The translations under genes and the position numbers were made by a program. DNA of 64,000 nt, taken from the NCBI RefSeq assembly GCF_003086295.3, contig NC_092051.1, positions 74,587,772-74,651,771 on the forward strand, read 5' to 3'. A model generated the notes under the pieces. It ran no database searches, was not told the origin of the DNA, and saw only the letters and a program-made list of their open reading frames with translations. This document shows positions 1 through 11,400 of the stretch, piece after piece. Positions within the stretch are counted from its first letter, which is position 1, and each line of letters begins with the position of its first letter. The stretch is from Arachis hypogaea. Taxonomy: Eukaryota > Streptophyta > Magnoliopsida > Fabales > Fabaceae.

Positions 1-462
1 GAGTGGTTAAAGTCAAGGTCCAAAGCAAAAACAGAGTGTGCTTAAGAACTCTGGACACCTCTAATTGGGGACTTCAGCAAAGCTAAGTCACAATCAAAAA
101 AGGTTCACCCAGTTATGTGTCTGTGGCATTTATGTATCTGGTGGTAATACTAGAAGACAAAGTGCTTAGGGCCACGGCCAAGACTCATAAAATAGCTGTG
201 TTCAAGAATCAACATACTAAACTAGGAGAATCAATAATACTATCTAAATTCTGAGTTCCTATGGATGCCAATCATTCTGAATTTCAAAGGATAAAGTGAG
301 ATGCCAAAACTGTTCGGAAGCAAAAAGCTACTAGTCCCGCTCATTTGATTAGAATCTGAGCTTCACTTAAAACTCTGAGATATTATTGCTTCTTGATTTC
401 TCTTCATCCTATTTTATTTTTCTAGTTGCTTGGGGACAAGCAACAGTTTAAGTTTGGTGTTG
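1..462 (+). other. TE1 internal 3' end, non-coding
   Basis: This is the last part of the interior of a plus-strand retrotransposon whose body lies left of the window. No credible reading frame is present. The same sequence occurs in reverse orientation beside the 3' LTRs of TE4 (about 5146-5560) and TE9 (about 35165-35610), so it is the shared 3' untranslated region of one element group. It ends in an AGGA-type hairpin, a TTTAAGTTTGG box and the LTR start. Confidence 0.8.
425..444 (+). promoter_or_regulatory. AGGA-type hairpin before TE1 3' LTR
   Basis: A perfect 8-bp stem, GTTGCTTG with CAAGCAAC, encloses the loop GGGA. The box TTTAAGTTTGGTG follows, and the LTR starts 18 nt after the stem. 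This is the place where an LTR element keeps its polypurine tract for plus-strand priming. Function is inferred from position and from recurrence in other elements. Confidence 0.7.
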
Positions 463-1517
463 TGATGAGCGGATATTTTATACGCTTTTTTAGGGTAATT
501 TCAGGTAGTTTTTAGTATGTTTTAGTTAGTTTTTAGTATATTTTTATTAATTTCTAGGCAAAATTCATATTTCTGAACTTTATTATGAGTTTGTGTGTTT
601 TTCTGTGATTTTAGGTATTTTTTGGCTGAAATTGAGGGAGCTGAGCAAAAATCTGATTCAGGCTGAAAAAGGACTGCTGATGCTGTTGGAGTCTGACCTC
701 CCTGCACTCGGAATGAATTGTTTGGAGCTACAGGAGTCCAATTGGCGCTCTCTCAACTGCGTTGGAAAATAGACATCCAGGGCTTTCCAGCAATATATAA
801 TAGTCTATGCTTTACTCAAGGATAGATGACGTAAACTGGCGTTCAACGCCAGTTCCATGTTGCATTATGGCGTTAAATGCCAGAAACAAGTTACAACTCT
901 GGAAATAGCTTAGGCACGTGTAAAGCTTAAATCTCAGCCCCAGCACACACCAAGTGGGCCCCATAAGTGAATTTCTGCACCATCTATCTTAGTTTATTCG
1001 TTTTCTGTAAACCTAGGTTACTAGTTGAGTATTTAAACAACTTTTAGAGATTTATTCTGTACCTCATGACATTTTAGATCTGAACTTTGTACTCTTTGAC
1101 GGCATGAGTCTCTAAACTCCATTGTTGGGGGTGAGGAGCTCTGCTGTGTCCCGATGAATTAATGCAATTATTTCTGTTTTCTATTCAAACACGCTTGTTT
1201 CTATCTAAGATGTTCATTCGCACTTCAATATGATGAATGTGATGATCCATGACACTCATCACCCTTCTCAATCTATGAACGCGTGCTTGACAACCACTCC
1301 CGTTCTACCTACAATTGAATGAGTATCTATTGGATTCCGTAATCAGAATCTTCGTGGTATAAGCTAGAATCCATTGGCAGCATTCTTGAGAATCCGGAAA
1401 GTCTAAACCTTGTCTGTGGTATTCCGAGTAGGATTCAGGGATTGAATGACTGTGACGAGCTTTAAACTCACAAGGGTTGGGCGTAGTGACAGACGCAAAA
1501 GGATCAATGGATCCTAT

Positions 1518-2987
1518 TGAAAGAACTGATGGATTGATGGTTTAGAAGTTATAGTAAACTCTCGTTGCAAGTATAGTTACTAAACCAAGCAATCAACCTT
1601 TCTTACAAACGTTTTGGTTGTCACAAGTAACAAACCCCTTAAAAATTGATAACCGAAGTATTCAAACTTCGGGTCGTCTTCTCAAGGAACAGTAGGGAAG
1701 TATGTTCTTATTATTGGTTATGGAGATTGTAAATCGGGGTTTTGAAGATAAGGAACAAGTAATTTAAATTGCAATTAAAATAAGTAAATGACTGTAAAAT
1801 AAACTTTTGGCAAGGTATGAGAAATTAGAAGTCCTGTCCTAGTTATCCTTATCAATGATGATGAAAATTGAACCTTAATTCCACTTAGTTAACCATTGCT
1901 AGAGCAAGGGAAAGTCAAGTGACTAATTAGTTAGATCCTCAAATCCTAGTTAATCCCTAAGGAAATATTGGGGTTTTTGAAGTTCAATTCAATTAGCAAA
2001 GATAATGATTATCAATCATGTTTGAGTTTGATAACTCCTGAGTTACTGATTTCTTAACCAAGACCAAAAAGGGAAAAAGTAAATCTACCGGAATAAAAAT
2101 GTCTTCAGATTGGAAGCAACAGTAATATAAATAAAGGAGAGCAATAATAAACTGAAATACCTCAAATAACATTAATTCAAAAGAGTAATCTGTAACATAG
2201 AAGAATACATAAATTAAATTGAAAATATAAATAAAAAAGAATGTTGAACCTGATAAAAAGAGATAATCCTGAAAGCGATTAAAATCCAAAATCTAAATCC
2301 TAAAAGAGAGAGGAGAGAGAACCTCTCCCTCCAAACTACATCTAAATCATGAATAGTAACTAATTGGAGACTCCCCTCTGAATGGATGCATTCCCCCACT
2401 TCATAACCTCTGATCTGTGCCTTCTGGACTTGGATTTGGGCCAAAAAGGGCTTTAGAAATCGCTGGGAGCATTTTCTGTAATTTCTAGTGCGTGGCCTCT
2501 GTCACGCGGCCGCGTGGGTCACGCAGTCGCGTCAATTGGAGTTTTCCTTGTCGCGCAGTCGCGTCAGTCATGCGTCCGCGTCATATGCGTTTCGCTTAAG
2601 GCGCACGATCGCGTCAAGCATGCGGTCCCGTCGCTGTTAATTCGCGCTGGCATGCGGCCGCGTCGTCCATGCGATCGCGTCGCTGCCTGTTCCTTCAAAA
2701 ACTCCGTTTTATGCTTTCCTTCCAATTTTGTATGTTTCCTTTCCAACCTTTAAGTCATTCCTGCCTTAGAAGATCTGAAATTACTCAACACACGAATCAC
2801 GACATCGAATGGTAATAAAGGGAAATTAAAATAATTACTTTTAAAGCATAGGAAATATGTTTTTCACATACATCACATAATAAAGAAGGGAAAATAAAAC
2901 CATGCAATTAATATGAATAAGTGAGTGAAGGATTGAATAAATCACTCAATTTGAGCATAAAATATATCATAAAGTATGGGTTTATCA
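1518..2987 (-). mobile_element. TE2 solo LTR
   Basis: About 1.47 kb starting TGAAAG and ending GGGTTTATCA on the plus strand, that is TGATAAACCC...TTTCA on its own strand. Candidate target copies are CCTAT at 1513-1517 and CATAT at 2988-2992 (one mismatch). Removing it rejoins the TE1 LTR sequence as read in sister copies. No internal region remains, so it is a solo LTR left by LTR-LTR recombination. Its U5 hairpin CCGAAG/CTTCGG lies at about 1655-1675. Confidence 0.8.
2500..2685. repeat. CpG-rich palindrome cluster in TE2
   Basis: About eight units of the type CACGCGGCCGCGTGG, CGCAGTCGCGTC and ATGCGATCGCGTC stand 20-25 bp apart. Open frames across this stretch have repeat composition and are not genes. 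It is the TE2-family version of the palindrome arrays seen in the other LTRs here. Confidence 0.7.
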
Positions 2988-3340
2988 CATATTCCAGCAT
3001 GAGTGAGAACCGACAGATGATTAGCCGTGCGGTGACAGCGCACATGGACCATTTTCACTGAGAGGACGGATGGTAGCCATTGACAACGGTGATCCACCAA
3101 CACGCAGCTTGCTATAGGAGGAACCTTGCGTGCGTGAAGAAGAAGACAGGGGGGAAGCAGAGATTCAGAAGACAAAGCATCTCCAAAACTCCAACATATT
3201 CTCCATTACTGCATAACAAGTATTTATTTCATGTTCCTTTATTTTTCGCAATTCCAACTGATAATCATAATTGATCTCCTGACTAAGATTTACAAGGTAA
3301 CCATAGATTGCTTCAAGCCAACAATCACCGTGGGATCGAC

Positions 3341-3356
3341 CCTTACTCACGTAAGG
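3341..3356 (+). other. U5 hairpin of TE1 LTR
   Basis: CCTTAC-TCAC-GTAAGG, followed by the conserved TTACTTGGATGACCC near the LTR 3' end. It belongs to the recurring U5 hairpin set of this window. Confidence 0.6.
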
Positions 3357-3435
3357 TGTTACTTGGATGACCCAGTGCACTTGCTGGTTAGTTGTGCGGA
3401 GTTGTGAAAAGTGTGAATCACAATTTTGTGCACCA

Positions 3436-3601
3436 ACACACCAGCAAGTGTACCGGGTCGCATCAAGTAGTAAAACTCACAGAAGTGAGTTCGATCCCAC
3501 AGGGATTGATGGATTAAGCAACTTTAGTATGGTGATGAATTTAGTTAACCAAATATTTGATAAATTGGGTGAAATTTGATTAAAAGAAAGGAAATTGCAA
3601 G
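3436..3601 (-). mobile_element. TE3 LTR, piece 1 of 3
   Basis: This is the 3' part of a minus-strand LTR, recognisable by the reversed LTR-end block (CCAGCAAGTGTACCGGGTCG and the hairpin at 3474-3491). TE1 cuts it on the left and TE4 on the right. The sequence resumes at 15820 after the second copy of the GCAAG target duplication. Whether TE3 is a solo LTR or part of a full element cannot be told, because its left side is outside the window. Confidence 0.7.
3474..3491 (-). other. U5 hairpin of TE3
   Basis: A 7-bp stem, AACTCAC with GTGAGTT, encloses a 4-nt loop (AGAA on the plus strand). It sits in the same LTR position as the CCTTAC/GTAAGG hairpin of other families but has a different stem sequence. 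Confidence 0.55.
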
Positions 3602-5107
3602 TGGTGCACGAAATTGGAAATCACAGTTCTTCACAAATTCGCACAACTAACCAGCAAGTGCACTGGGTCGTCCAAGTAATACCTTACGTGAGTAAGGGTC
3701 GATCCCACGGAGATTGTTGGCTTAAAGCAATCTATGGTTATCTTGTAACTCTTAGTCAGGAAAACAATAAAATAATTCACTTATCAAATTTGATTGCAAG
3801 GAATAATAGGGCAGAACACAAATTATACTTGTATGCAATGATGGAGAATATGTTGGAGTTTTGGAGATGCTTTGTCTTCTGAAATTCTGCTTTCCTCTGT
3901 TTCTGATTCACGCACGCATGTCCTCCTATGGCAAGCTATGTGTTGGTTGATCACCGTTGTCAATGGCTACCATCCATCCTTCCAGTGAAAAGGGTCCAGG
4001 TGCGCTGTCACCGCACGGCTAATCATCTACAGGTTCTCAATCGTAACGGAATAGGATTTACTATCCTTTTGCGTCTGTCACTACGCCCAGCACTCGAGAG
4101 TTTGAAGCTCATCACAGTCATTCAATCCCTGAATCCTACTCGGAATACCACAGACAAGGTTTAAACTTTTCGGATTCTCTTGAATGCTGCCATCAATCTA
4201 GCTTATACCACGAAGATTCCGATTAAGAGATCTAAGAGATATTCATTCATTCTACAATGGAACGTAAGTGGTTGTCAGGCACGTGTTCGTGGAGAAATGG
4301 TGATGATTATCTCGTTCATCACATTCATATTGAAGTGCGAATGGATATCTTAGATAGGAACACGCATGTTTGAATGGAAAACAGAAATACTTACATTAGT
4401 TCATCGAGACACAGCAGAGCTCCTCACCCCTAACAATGGAGTTTAGAGACTCATGCCGTCAAAAGGTACAAAGTTTAGATCTAAAATGTCATGAGATACA
4501 AGACAAGTCTCTAAAAGTTGTTTAAATACTAGGCTAGTAAACTAGGTTTACAGAAAATTATTAAACTAAGATAGATAGTGCAGAAATCCACTTCTGGGGC
4601 CCACTTGGTGTGTGCTGGGGCTGAGACTTAAGCTAATCACGTGCATAGGGCTGTTTTGGGCGTTCAACGCCAGCTTTGGATCCTTTTCTGGCGCTGGACG
4701 CCAGACTACAACATGAAACTGGCGTTGAACGCCAGTTTACGTCGTCTATCCTTGAGCAAAGTATGGACAATTATATATTGCTGGAAAGCCCTGGATGTCT
4801 ACTTTCCAACGCAATTGGAAGCGCGCCATTTGGACTCCTGTAGCTCCAGAAATTCCATTCGAGTGCAGAGAGGTCAGAATCCAACAGCATCAGCAGTCCT
4901 TTTTCAGCCTGAATCAGATTTCTGCTCAGCTCCCTCAATTTCAGCCAGAAAATACCTGAAATTATAGAAAAACACACAAACTCATAGTAAAGTCCAGAAA
5001 TATGAATTTTGCCTAGAAACTACTGAAAATAAACTAAAAACTAACTAAGACACACCAAAAACTATATGAAATTAACCCCAAAAAGCATATAAAATATCCG
5101 CTCATCA
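3602..5107 (-). mobile_element. TE4 3' LTR
   Basis: 1506 bp, bounded by TGGTGCACGA on the left and CCGCTCATCA on the right as read on the plus strand. Compared with the 5' LTR it lacks 31 bp inside the GGCGTT/AACGCC palindrome cluster (about 4660-4740). It contains the U5 hairpin at 3682-3697. Confidence 0.93.
3682..3697 (-). other. U5 hairpin of TE4 3' LTR
   Basis: CCTTAC-GTGA-GTAAGG as read on the plus strand. The same hairpin occurs at 14358-14373 in the 5' LTR. Confidence 0.6.
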
Positions 5108-5125
5108 CAACACCAAACTTAAACT

Positions 5126-5145
5126 GTTGCTTGTCCTCAAGCAAC
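5126..5145 (-). promoter_or_regulatory. AGGA hairpin before TE4 3' LTR
   Basis: On the element strand it reads GTTGCTTG-AGGA-CAAGCAAC, a perfect 8-bp stem, followed by a TTTAAGTTTGG box and then, 18 nt after the stem, the LTR. Loop type, box and spacing match TE1, TE9 and TE17. Confidence 0.72.
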
Positions 5146-6182
5146 TAGATAAATAAAATAGAATACAAATAATTTAAGAAGTAATAATATCTCAGAGTTT
5201 TTGACTGAAGCTCAGATTCTAATTAGATGAGCGGGACTAGTAGCTTTTTGCTTTTGAACAGTTTTGGCATCTCACTTTATCCATTGGTTCTCCTAGTTCA
5301 GTATGTTGATTCTTGAACACAGCTACTTTATGAGTCTTGGCCGTGGCCCTATGCACTTTGTTTTCCAGTATTACCACCGGATACATAAATGCCACAGACA
5401 CATAATTGGGTGAACCTTTTCAGATTGTGACTCAGCTTTGCTAAAGTCCCCAATTAGAGGTGTCCAGGGTTCTTAAGCACACTCTTCTTTTTGCTTTAGA
5501 CCTTGACTTTAACCGCTCAGTCTCACGTTTTCACTTGACACCTTCACGCCACAAGCATATGGTTAGGGACAGCTTGGTTTAGCCGCTTAGGCTAGGATTT
5601 TATTCCTTTAGGCCCTCCTATCCACTGATGCTCAAAGCCTTGGGGTCCTTTTTATTACCCTTGACTTTTGGTTTTAAGGGCTATTGGCTTTTTGCTCTTG
5701 CCTTTTGGTTTTAAGAGCTTTGGCTTTTTCTGCTTGCTTTTTCTTTTTCTTTCTCTATATTTTTTTTTCTGCAAGCTTTTGTATTCACTGCTTTTTCTTG
5801 CTTCAAGAATCATTTTTATGATTTTTCAGATTATCAATAACATGTCTCATGTTCATCATTCTTTCAAGAGCCAACATATTTAACAGTCTTAAACATCAAA
5901 TTCAAAAGACATATGCATTGTTCAAGCATTCATTCAGAAGACAGAAAGTATTGCCACCACATGTAAATAATTAGAATTTATCTTATTAAAAACTCGAAAA
6001 ATATTGCCTCTTATTCTAAAGAAATTCTTCTATTTTATTCATGTTTAATGATGATGATAAAATTAAATTATAGCTTAATTGGAGATAAAATAAAAAATAT
6101 AGATACTAATTACTACTATATGACTCCTAAGGTAAAACTAAAATAAAAATAGTTATCACAGAGTTAAGGCTAAGATTGGTAT
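5146..6182 (-). other. TE4 3' untranslated region
   Basis: Between ORF3 and the terminal hairpin. It matches the left edge of the window (TE1) and TE9 35165-36245. It has a C/T-rich stretch at about 5660-5870 (A/G-rich on the element strand). No reading frame is supported. Confidence 0.7.
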
Positions 6183-7316
6183 TTAACAACCTTTGTTCTG
6201 GGAAGTGGATGTTCCTCTAATCTGCGGGGTGCTTGGCCCTTCAAGAGATAATTTCTGGCACTTCAATTCCCTTAAATCACGCCCTTGCTCCTCCTGTTCT
6301 TTAAGCAAATAGCAAAGAATGCTGCTTTGTTCCTTCTGTTCTTTCTTTATTTGTTCCATAGCTTCTTGCATCTTGGTAATAGATGTTTCAAGATACTCCC
6401 AGTATTTAGATTGAGGGATTTCTGGGAGAAACTCCTGTGTTCTCTTCTTGATGGGGTCATCCTGTGCTTGTTATTTTTCCATTGATGCTTTGGTGATTGG
6501 CCGCTCAACTGAGATATACTCAGTTATTCCCATCCTTACTCCAGCGTCATTGCAGAGCATAGAAATCAAGCTTGGATAAGCCAACCTGGCATCTTTGGAA
6601 TTTTTGTTTGCAATTTTGTAAAATTCAGTTGAAATCAGTTGATGAACTTCCACTTCTTTTCCCATCATGACACAATGGATCATCATTGCTCTTCTAATAG
6701 TGACTTCAGAACGGTTGCTAGTGGGCAGCAGAGAATGCCCAATGAAGTCCAGCCATCCTCTGGCGACTGGTTTGAGATCTTCTCTTTTGAGTTGATTTGG
6801 GACACCCTTCGTGCTGGTGGTCCACCTGGCTCCAGGGATACATATATCCTCTAGAATCTTATCCAGGCCCTTGTCTGTTCTCATCATTCTCCTATTGAAG
6901 TAGTCTGGATCATCTTTCAGCTGAGGTAGCTTTAAGATCTCCCTGATCTTGTCAGGGTGGGTATGAACAATCTTTCCTCTGACCAAGGTCCGATAGTCAT
7001 AGAGAGCAGATCCAGATAGTCTTTGCTTGTCTGTTTGCCACATATTAGCATAGAATTCCTGGACCATATTCCTTCCCACTTTCGTTTCAGGATTAGCTAG
7101 GATCTCCTAGTTCCTGATTCAAATTTGCTCCTGGATCTCTGGATATTCGTCTTCTTTCAGATCGAATCTAACTTCCGGGATCACTGATCTTAGACCCATT
7201 ATTTTGTAATAATGGTCTGAATGTTCTTTAGTTAAGAACTTCCCTTGATTCCAAAGTGGTTTTGGAACACTCTCTTTCTTGCCTCTTGGAGTGGGTTGTT
7301 TTCCTTTAGGAGCCAT
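6183..7316 (-). pseudogene. TE4 ORF3, putative plant transposon protein
   Basis: One frame of 378 codons starting MAPKGK and following pol. It holds three premature stops: a TGA and a TAG close together near 7104-7121 and a TAA near 6471. The core includes WLDFIGHSLLPTSNRSEVTI and MMIHCVMMGKEVEVHQL, which I recognise from legume proteins labelled 'putative plant transposon protein'. The C-terminal 60 residues (MQEAMEQIKKEQ...) look like a coiled coil. It sits where Athila elements carry an env-like gene, but I see no signal peptide or membrane segment, so an envelope role is not supported. TE6 and TE9 have homologues; TE9's is nearly the same length. Function is unknown. Confidence 0.75.
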
Positions 7317-7369
7317 GATCTTAGTGGGTATGGTTTAGTGATCACGGATAAACACACCAAACTTAGAGG

Positions 7370-7389
7370 TTTGCTTGTCTTCAAGCAAA
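7370..7389 (-). promoter_or_regulatory. AGGA-type hairpin before TE4 ORF3
   Basis: On the element strand TTTGCTTG-AAGA-CAAGCAAA, a perfect 8-bp stem. It is followed by CTAAGTTTGGTGTG and lies 53 nt before the ORF3 start codon. It is the second copy of the module within TE4; TE9 has a compensated version at the same place. Confidence 0.68.
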
Positions 7390-7907
7390 AGAAAAGAAAG
7401 GAGAGGGATAGAAGGAGAGCTAGTGTAGGATGGTGGATGAGAGGAAGGAGGCCGAATGGGTTTTTAAAAGGGAGGGGGGGTTTTCAAAAATAGGGAGAAA
7501 GATAAGATAGAAGATATGATTTTAAAAAAAAATAAGTATGATAAGAAAAGATATAATTTAAAATTGAAAAGACATGAAAGATATTTGAAAAAGATAAAAT
7601 TGGATTTTTGAAAAAGATAACATGGAGATTTGAAAAAGATATTGATTAGTTGGAAAGATTTTTGAATGAAAAGAGATAGATTTGTTTTGAAAATTTTGAA
7701 AAAGAGTTGAATTGGATTGAAAAAAAAGGATTTGTGCTTATGGATTAAGATACATTTAATATTTTTAAAGAAGGGTTTTTAGAAATTAGGGATTTTAAAA
7801 ATCAGGATTTGTAACATGTTTATGCAAGAAATCATGAATTGAAACATGAAAACTAAGATTAAAATGAAAAATATGAAGAAAAAAATGAATTTACCTCCTC
7901 CTCACCA
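7390..7907 (-). other. A/G-rich spacer in TE4
   Basis: Purine-rich on the plus strand, with repeated GAAAAAGATA and TTTGAAAAAGA words. There is no gene. TE9 has a different purine-rich spacer in the same slot. Confidence 0.6.
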
Positions 7908-8275
7908 TCCTGGCGTTTGAACGCCCAAACGCTGCATGTTTTGGGCGTTCAACGCCTAAACGATGCATGTTTTGGGCGTTCAACGCCCAACTGCTGCTTC
8001 TCCTGGGCGTTCAACGCCCACCTGTTGCTTCTTTCTGGCGTTGAACGCCAGGAACTCCTTTGTCACTGGGCGTTTTTCTGAACGCACAGGATGCTGTAAA
8101 TCTGGCGTTAAACACCCAGAAGAAGCTTCTTTCTGGCGTTCAACACCCAGAAGATGCTTCTTTCTGGCATTTAACGCCCAGATGGCTATTCTTACTGGCG
8201 TTCAACGCCCAGTGGATGCTTCTTTTGGGCGTTGAATGCCCAAAACAGACTATTACTGGCGTTTTCTTGCCAGTG
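7908..8275. repeat. GGCGTT/AACGCC palindrome array in TE4
   Basis: About a dozen degenerate units of the form TGGGCGTTCAACGCCCA or CTGGCGTTGAACGCCAG, with centres 25-40 bp apart and linkers such as CTGCTTCT. Each unit is an interrupted palindrome with a CpG in each arm. The open frames across it on either strand only reflect the repeat. The same motif occurs in the LTRs of this element group and near the gag-protease junction (12390-12490). Confidence 0.85.
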
Positions 8276-8422
8276 AGCTCTTTTTCTCTGTTTTGTGTGT
8301 AGAATCCTTCTGTAACCCTGTGAACTTATACAATTGACTTTTTACCTTAGTATCAGTGAACTTTATATAAACAAATAAAATCAAGAATAGGGCAAAATGC
8401 TTAGAGGAAGTGATGCCCCATG

Positions 8423-8440
8423 GCTGGGTTGCCTCCCAGC
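8423..8440 (-). other. Post-pol hairpin of TE4
   Basis: On the element strand GCTGGG-AGGCAA-CCCAGC, a perfect 6-bp stem with a 6-nt loop. It starts 41 nt after the pol stop codon and is preceded by AAAGAAGCG. Versions with different but still pairing outer bases occur in TE6, TE9 and TE17. Confidence 0.72.
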
Positions 8441-8481
8441 GAACGCTTCTTTATTGTCTTTAGCTGGACCTTGCTGAGCTT

Positions 8482-11400
8482 TTAATTTAGCTTCAGTCTT
8501 GAGCACTCTTGCTCAATATTGCCTTCAAGATAGTGCTTGATTCTCTGTCCATTAACAATGAACTTCTTATCAGAATCAATATCTTGAAGTTCCACATAAC
8601 CATATGGTGATACACTTGTAATCACATATGGTCCCCTCCACCGGGATTTCAGTTTCCCGGGGAATAGCCTGAGTCTAGAGTTAAACAACAGAACCTTCTG
8701 TCCTGGTTCAAAGATTCTAGATGACAGCTTTCTGTCATGCCACTTTTTTTATTTCTCTTTATAAAGCTTGGCATTTTCGAAAGCAGTGAATCTGAATTCC
8801 TCTAGCTCATTTAGTTGAAGCAATCTTTTTTCTCCAGCTAATTTGGCATCAAAGTTCAGAATCTGGTTGCCTAGTAGGCTTTATGTTCCAGTTCCACGGG
8901 CAGGTGACATGCCTTACCATATACAAGTTGGTATGGAGAGGTCCCTATAGGAGTCTTGAATGCTGTTCTGTATGCCCACAGAGCATCATCCAAGCTTCTT
9001 GCCCAATCCTTTCTACGGGTATTTACAGTCCGTTCTAGGATTCTTTTTAGCTCTCTGTTAGAGACTTCAGCTTGCCCATTTGTCTGTGGACGATATGGAG
9101 TCGCCACCTTGTGGCGAATCCCATACCGGACCATGGCAGAGTAAAGTTGTTTGTTGCAGAAGTGAGTGCCCCCATCACTGATTAGTACCCTGGGAACACC
9201 AAACCTGCTGAATATATGTTTGTGGAGGAACTTCAGCACTATTTTAGTATCATTGGTGGGTGTGGCAATGGCCTCAACCCATTTTGATACATAGTCAATT
9301 GCCACCAGAATATAAGTGTTTGAGTATGATGGTGGGAAAGGCCCCATGAAATCAATACCCCATACATCAAACAACTCAATCTCCAAGATTCCTTGTTGAG
9401 GCATGGCGTAACTGTGAGGCAAATTACCAGCTCTCTGACACCTGTCACAGTTACGTACAAACTCTCGGGAATCTCTGTAGAGTGTAAGCCAGTAGAAGCC
9501 ACATTGGAGGACCTTGGTGGGTGTTCGCTCACCTCCGAAATGACCTCCATATTGTGACCCATGGCAATGCCATAAGATCCTTTGTGCTTCTTCTTTAGGC
9601 ACACACCTACGGATTATGCCATCTGCACATCTCTTAAAGAGATAGGGTTCATCCCACAAGTAGTACTTTGCATCAGTAATTAATTTTTTCTTTTGTTGCC
9701 TGCTGTACTCCTTGGGAATGAACCTTGCAGCTTTGTAGTTTGTAATGTCTGCAAACCATGGTGTTTCCTGAATGGCAAACAAATGTTCATCAAGAAAGGT
9801 CTCAGAGATTTCAAGAGAGGGGAATGACGTCCCTTCTATTGGCTCTATCCGGGACAGATGGTCAGCCACTTGGTTCTCTGTCCCTTTTCTGTCTCTTATC
9901 TCTATATCAAACTCTTGCAGAAGCAACACCCATCTTATGAGTCTGGGTTTTGAATCCTGCTTTGTGAGTATATATTTAAGAGCAGCATGATCTGTGTACA
10001 CAATCACTTTTGATCCTACTAAGTATGATCTAAACTTGTCAATGGCATAAACCACTTCAAGCAATTCTTTTTCTGTAGTTGTGTAATTTTTCTGGGCATC
10101 ATTCAAAACACGGCTAGCATAATAAATGACATGCAGAAGCTTGTCATGCCTCTGCCCCAGTACTGCACCAATGGCGTGATCACTGGCATCACACATTAGC
10201 TCAAATGGTAATGTCCAGTCTGGTGCAGAAATAACTGGTGCTGTGACCAGCTTGGCTTTCAGCATTTCAAACGCCTGCAGACACTCTGTGTCAAACACAA
10301 ATGGCATGTCAGCAGCTAGCAGATTGCTCAGTGGTTTTGCAATTTTTGAAAAATCCTTTATAAACCTCCTATAGAATCCTGCATGCCCCAGAAAGCTTCT
10401 AATTGCCTTAACATTGGCAGGGGGTGGTAATTTTTCAATTACCTCTATTTTTGCTTGATCCACCTCTATTCCCTTATTTGAAATTTTATGCCCAAGGACA
10501 ATCCCTTCAGTCTCCATAAAGTGACATTTTTCCCAGTTTAAGACCAGGTTGGTCTCTTGGCATCTTTTCAGAACTAGTTTTAGATGATCAAGACAGGAGC
10601 TGAATGAGTCTCCATATACTGAGAAGTCATCCATGAAGATTTCCAGAAATTTTTCCACCATATCAGAGAAAATAGAGAGCATGCATCTCTGGAAGGTTGC
10701 AGGCGCATTACACAGCCCAAATGGCATGCTTCTATAAGCAAACACTCCAGATGGACATGTGAATGCTTTTTTCTCTTGATTCTGGGGATCTACTACAATC
10801 TGGTTATAGCCTGAGTAGCCATCCAAAAAGCAGTAATAATCATGACCTGCCAGTCTTTCTAGCATCTGGTCTATGAATGGTAAAGGAAAATGATCCTTTC
10901 TGGTGGCTGTATTGAGCCTTCTGTAGTCAATACACATGCGCCACCCTGTAACTGTTCTTGTAGGAACCAGTTCATTCTTTTCATTATGAACAACTGTCAT
11001 GCCTCCCTTTTTGGGGACAACTTGGACAGGGCTCACCCAGGGGCTGTCAGAAATAGGATAAATAATCCCAGCCTCCAGTAATTTGGTGACCTCTTTCTAC
11101 ACCACTTCCTTCATGGCTGGATTTAGCCTCCTCTGTGGTTGAACCACTGGTTTAGCATTATCCTCCAATAAGATTTTGTGCATGCATCTAGCTGGGCTTA
11201 TGCCCTTAAGGTCACCTATGGACAACCCAAGAGCTGTCTTGTGTGTCCTTAGCACTTGAACAAGTGCTTCCTCTTCCTGTGGATTTAAAGCAGAGCTTAT
11301 GATCACTGGAAAAGTGTCACCATCTCCCAGAAATGCATATTTCAGGGATGGTGGTAATGGTTTGAGCTCGGGTTTAGGAGGTTTTTCCTCTTCCAGGGGA

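Larger units (their letters stand above)
463..3435 (+). mobile_element. TE1 3' LTR, interrupted by TE2
   Basis: The LTR starts TGATGAGCGG and ends GTGCACCA, the same termini as the TE4 and TE9 LTRs. It is preceded by a polypurine-like box rather than a target duplication, so it is a 3' LTR. Without TE2 it is about 1.5 kb, the usual size of this family here. The candidate right target copy is ACACA at 3436-3440; the left copy is outside the window. It contains GGCGTT/AACGCC palindromes (about 836-895) and a U5 hairpin at 3341-3356. Confidence 0.85.

Noticed and set aside
3335..3345. Pol III B-box-like GGATCGACCC in LTR ends
   Set aside because: It matches the loose consensus GWTCRANNC, but I found no A box or terminator nearby; conservation is better explained by the U5 block.
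6183..7316. Envelope gene in TE4
   Set aside because: Position fits the env slot of Athila elements, but no signal peptide, cleavage site or membrane anchor is visible, so I keep it as ORF3 of unknown function.
7963..8302. Two open frames of 80-90 codons in the palindrome array
   Set aside because: They consist of repeated words such as LGVQRP and FLALNAQ produced by the GGCGTT/AACGCC repeat; open frames exist on several phases and have no family resemblance.
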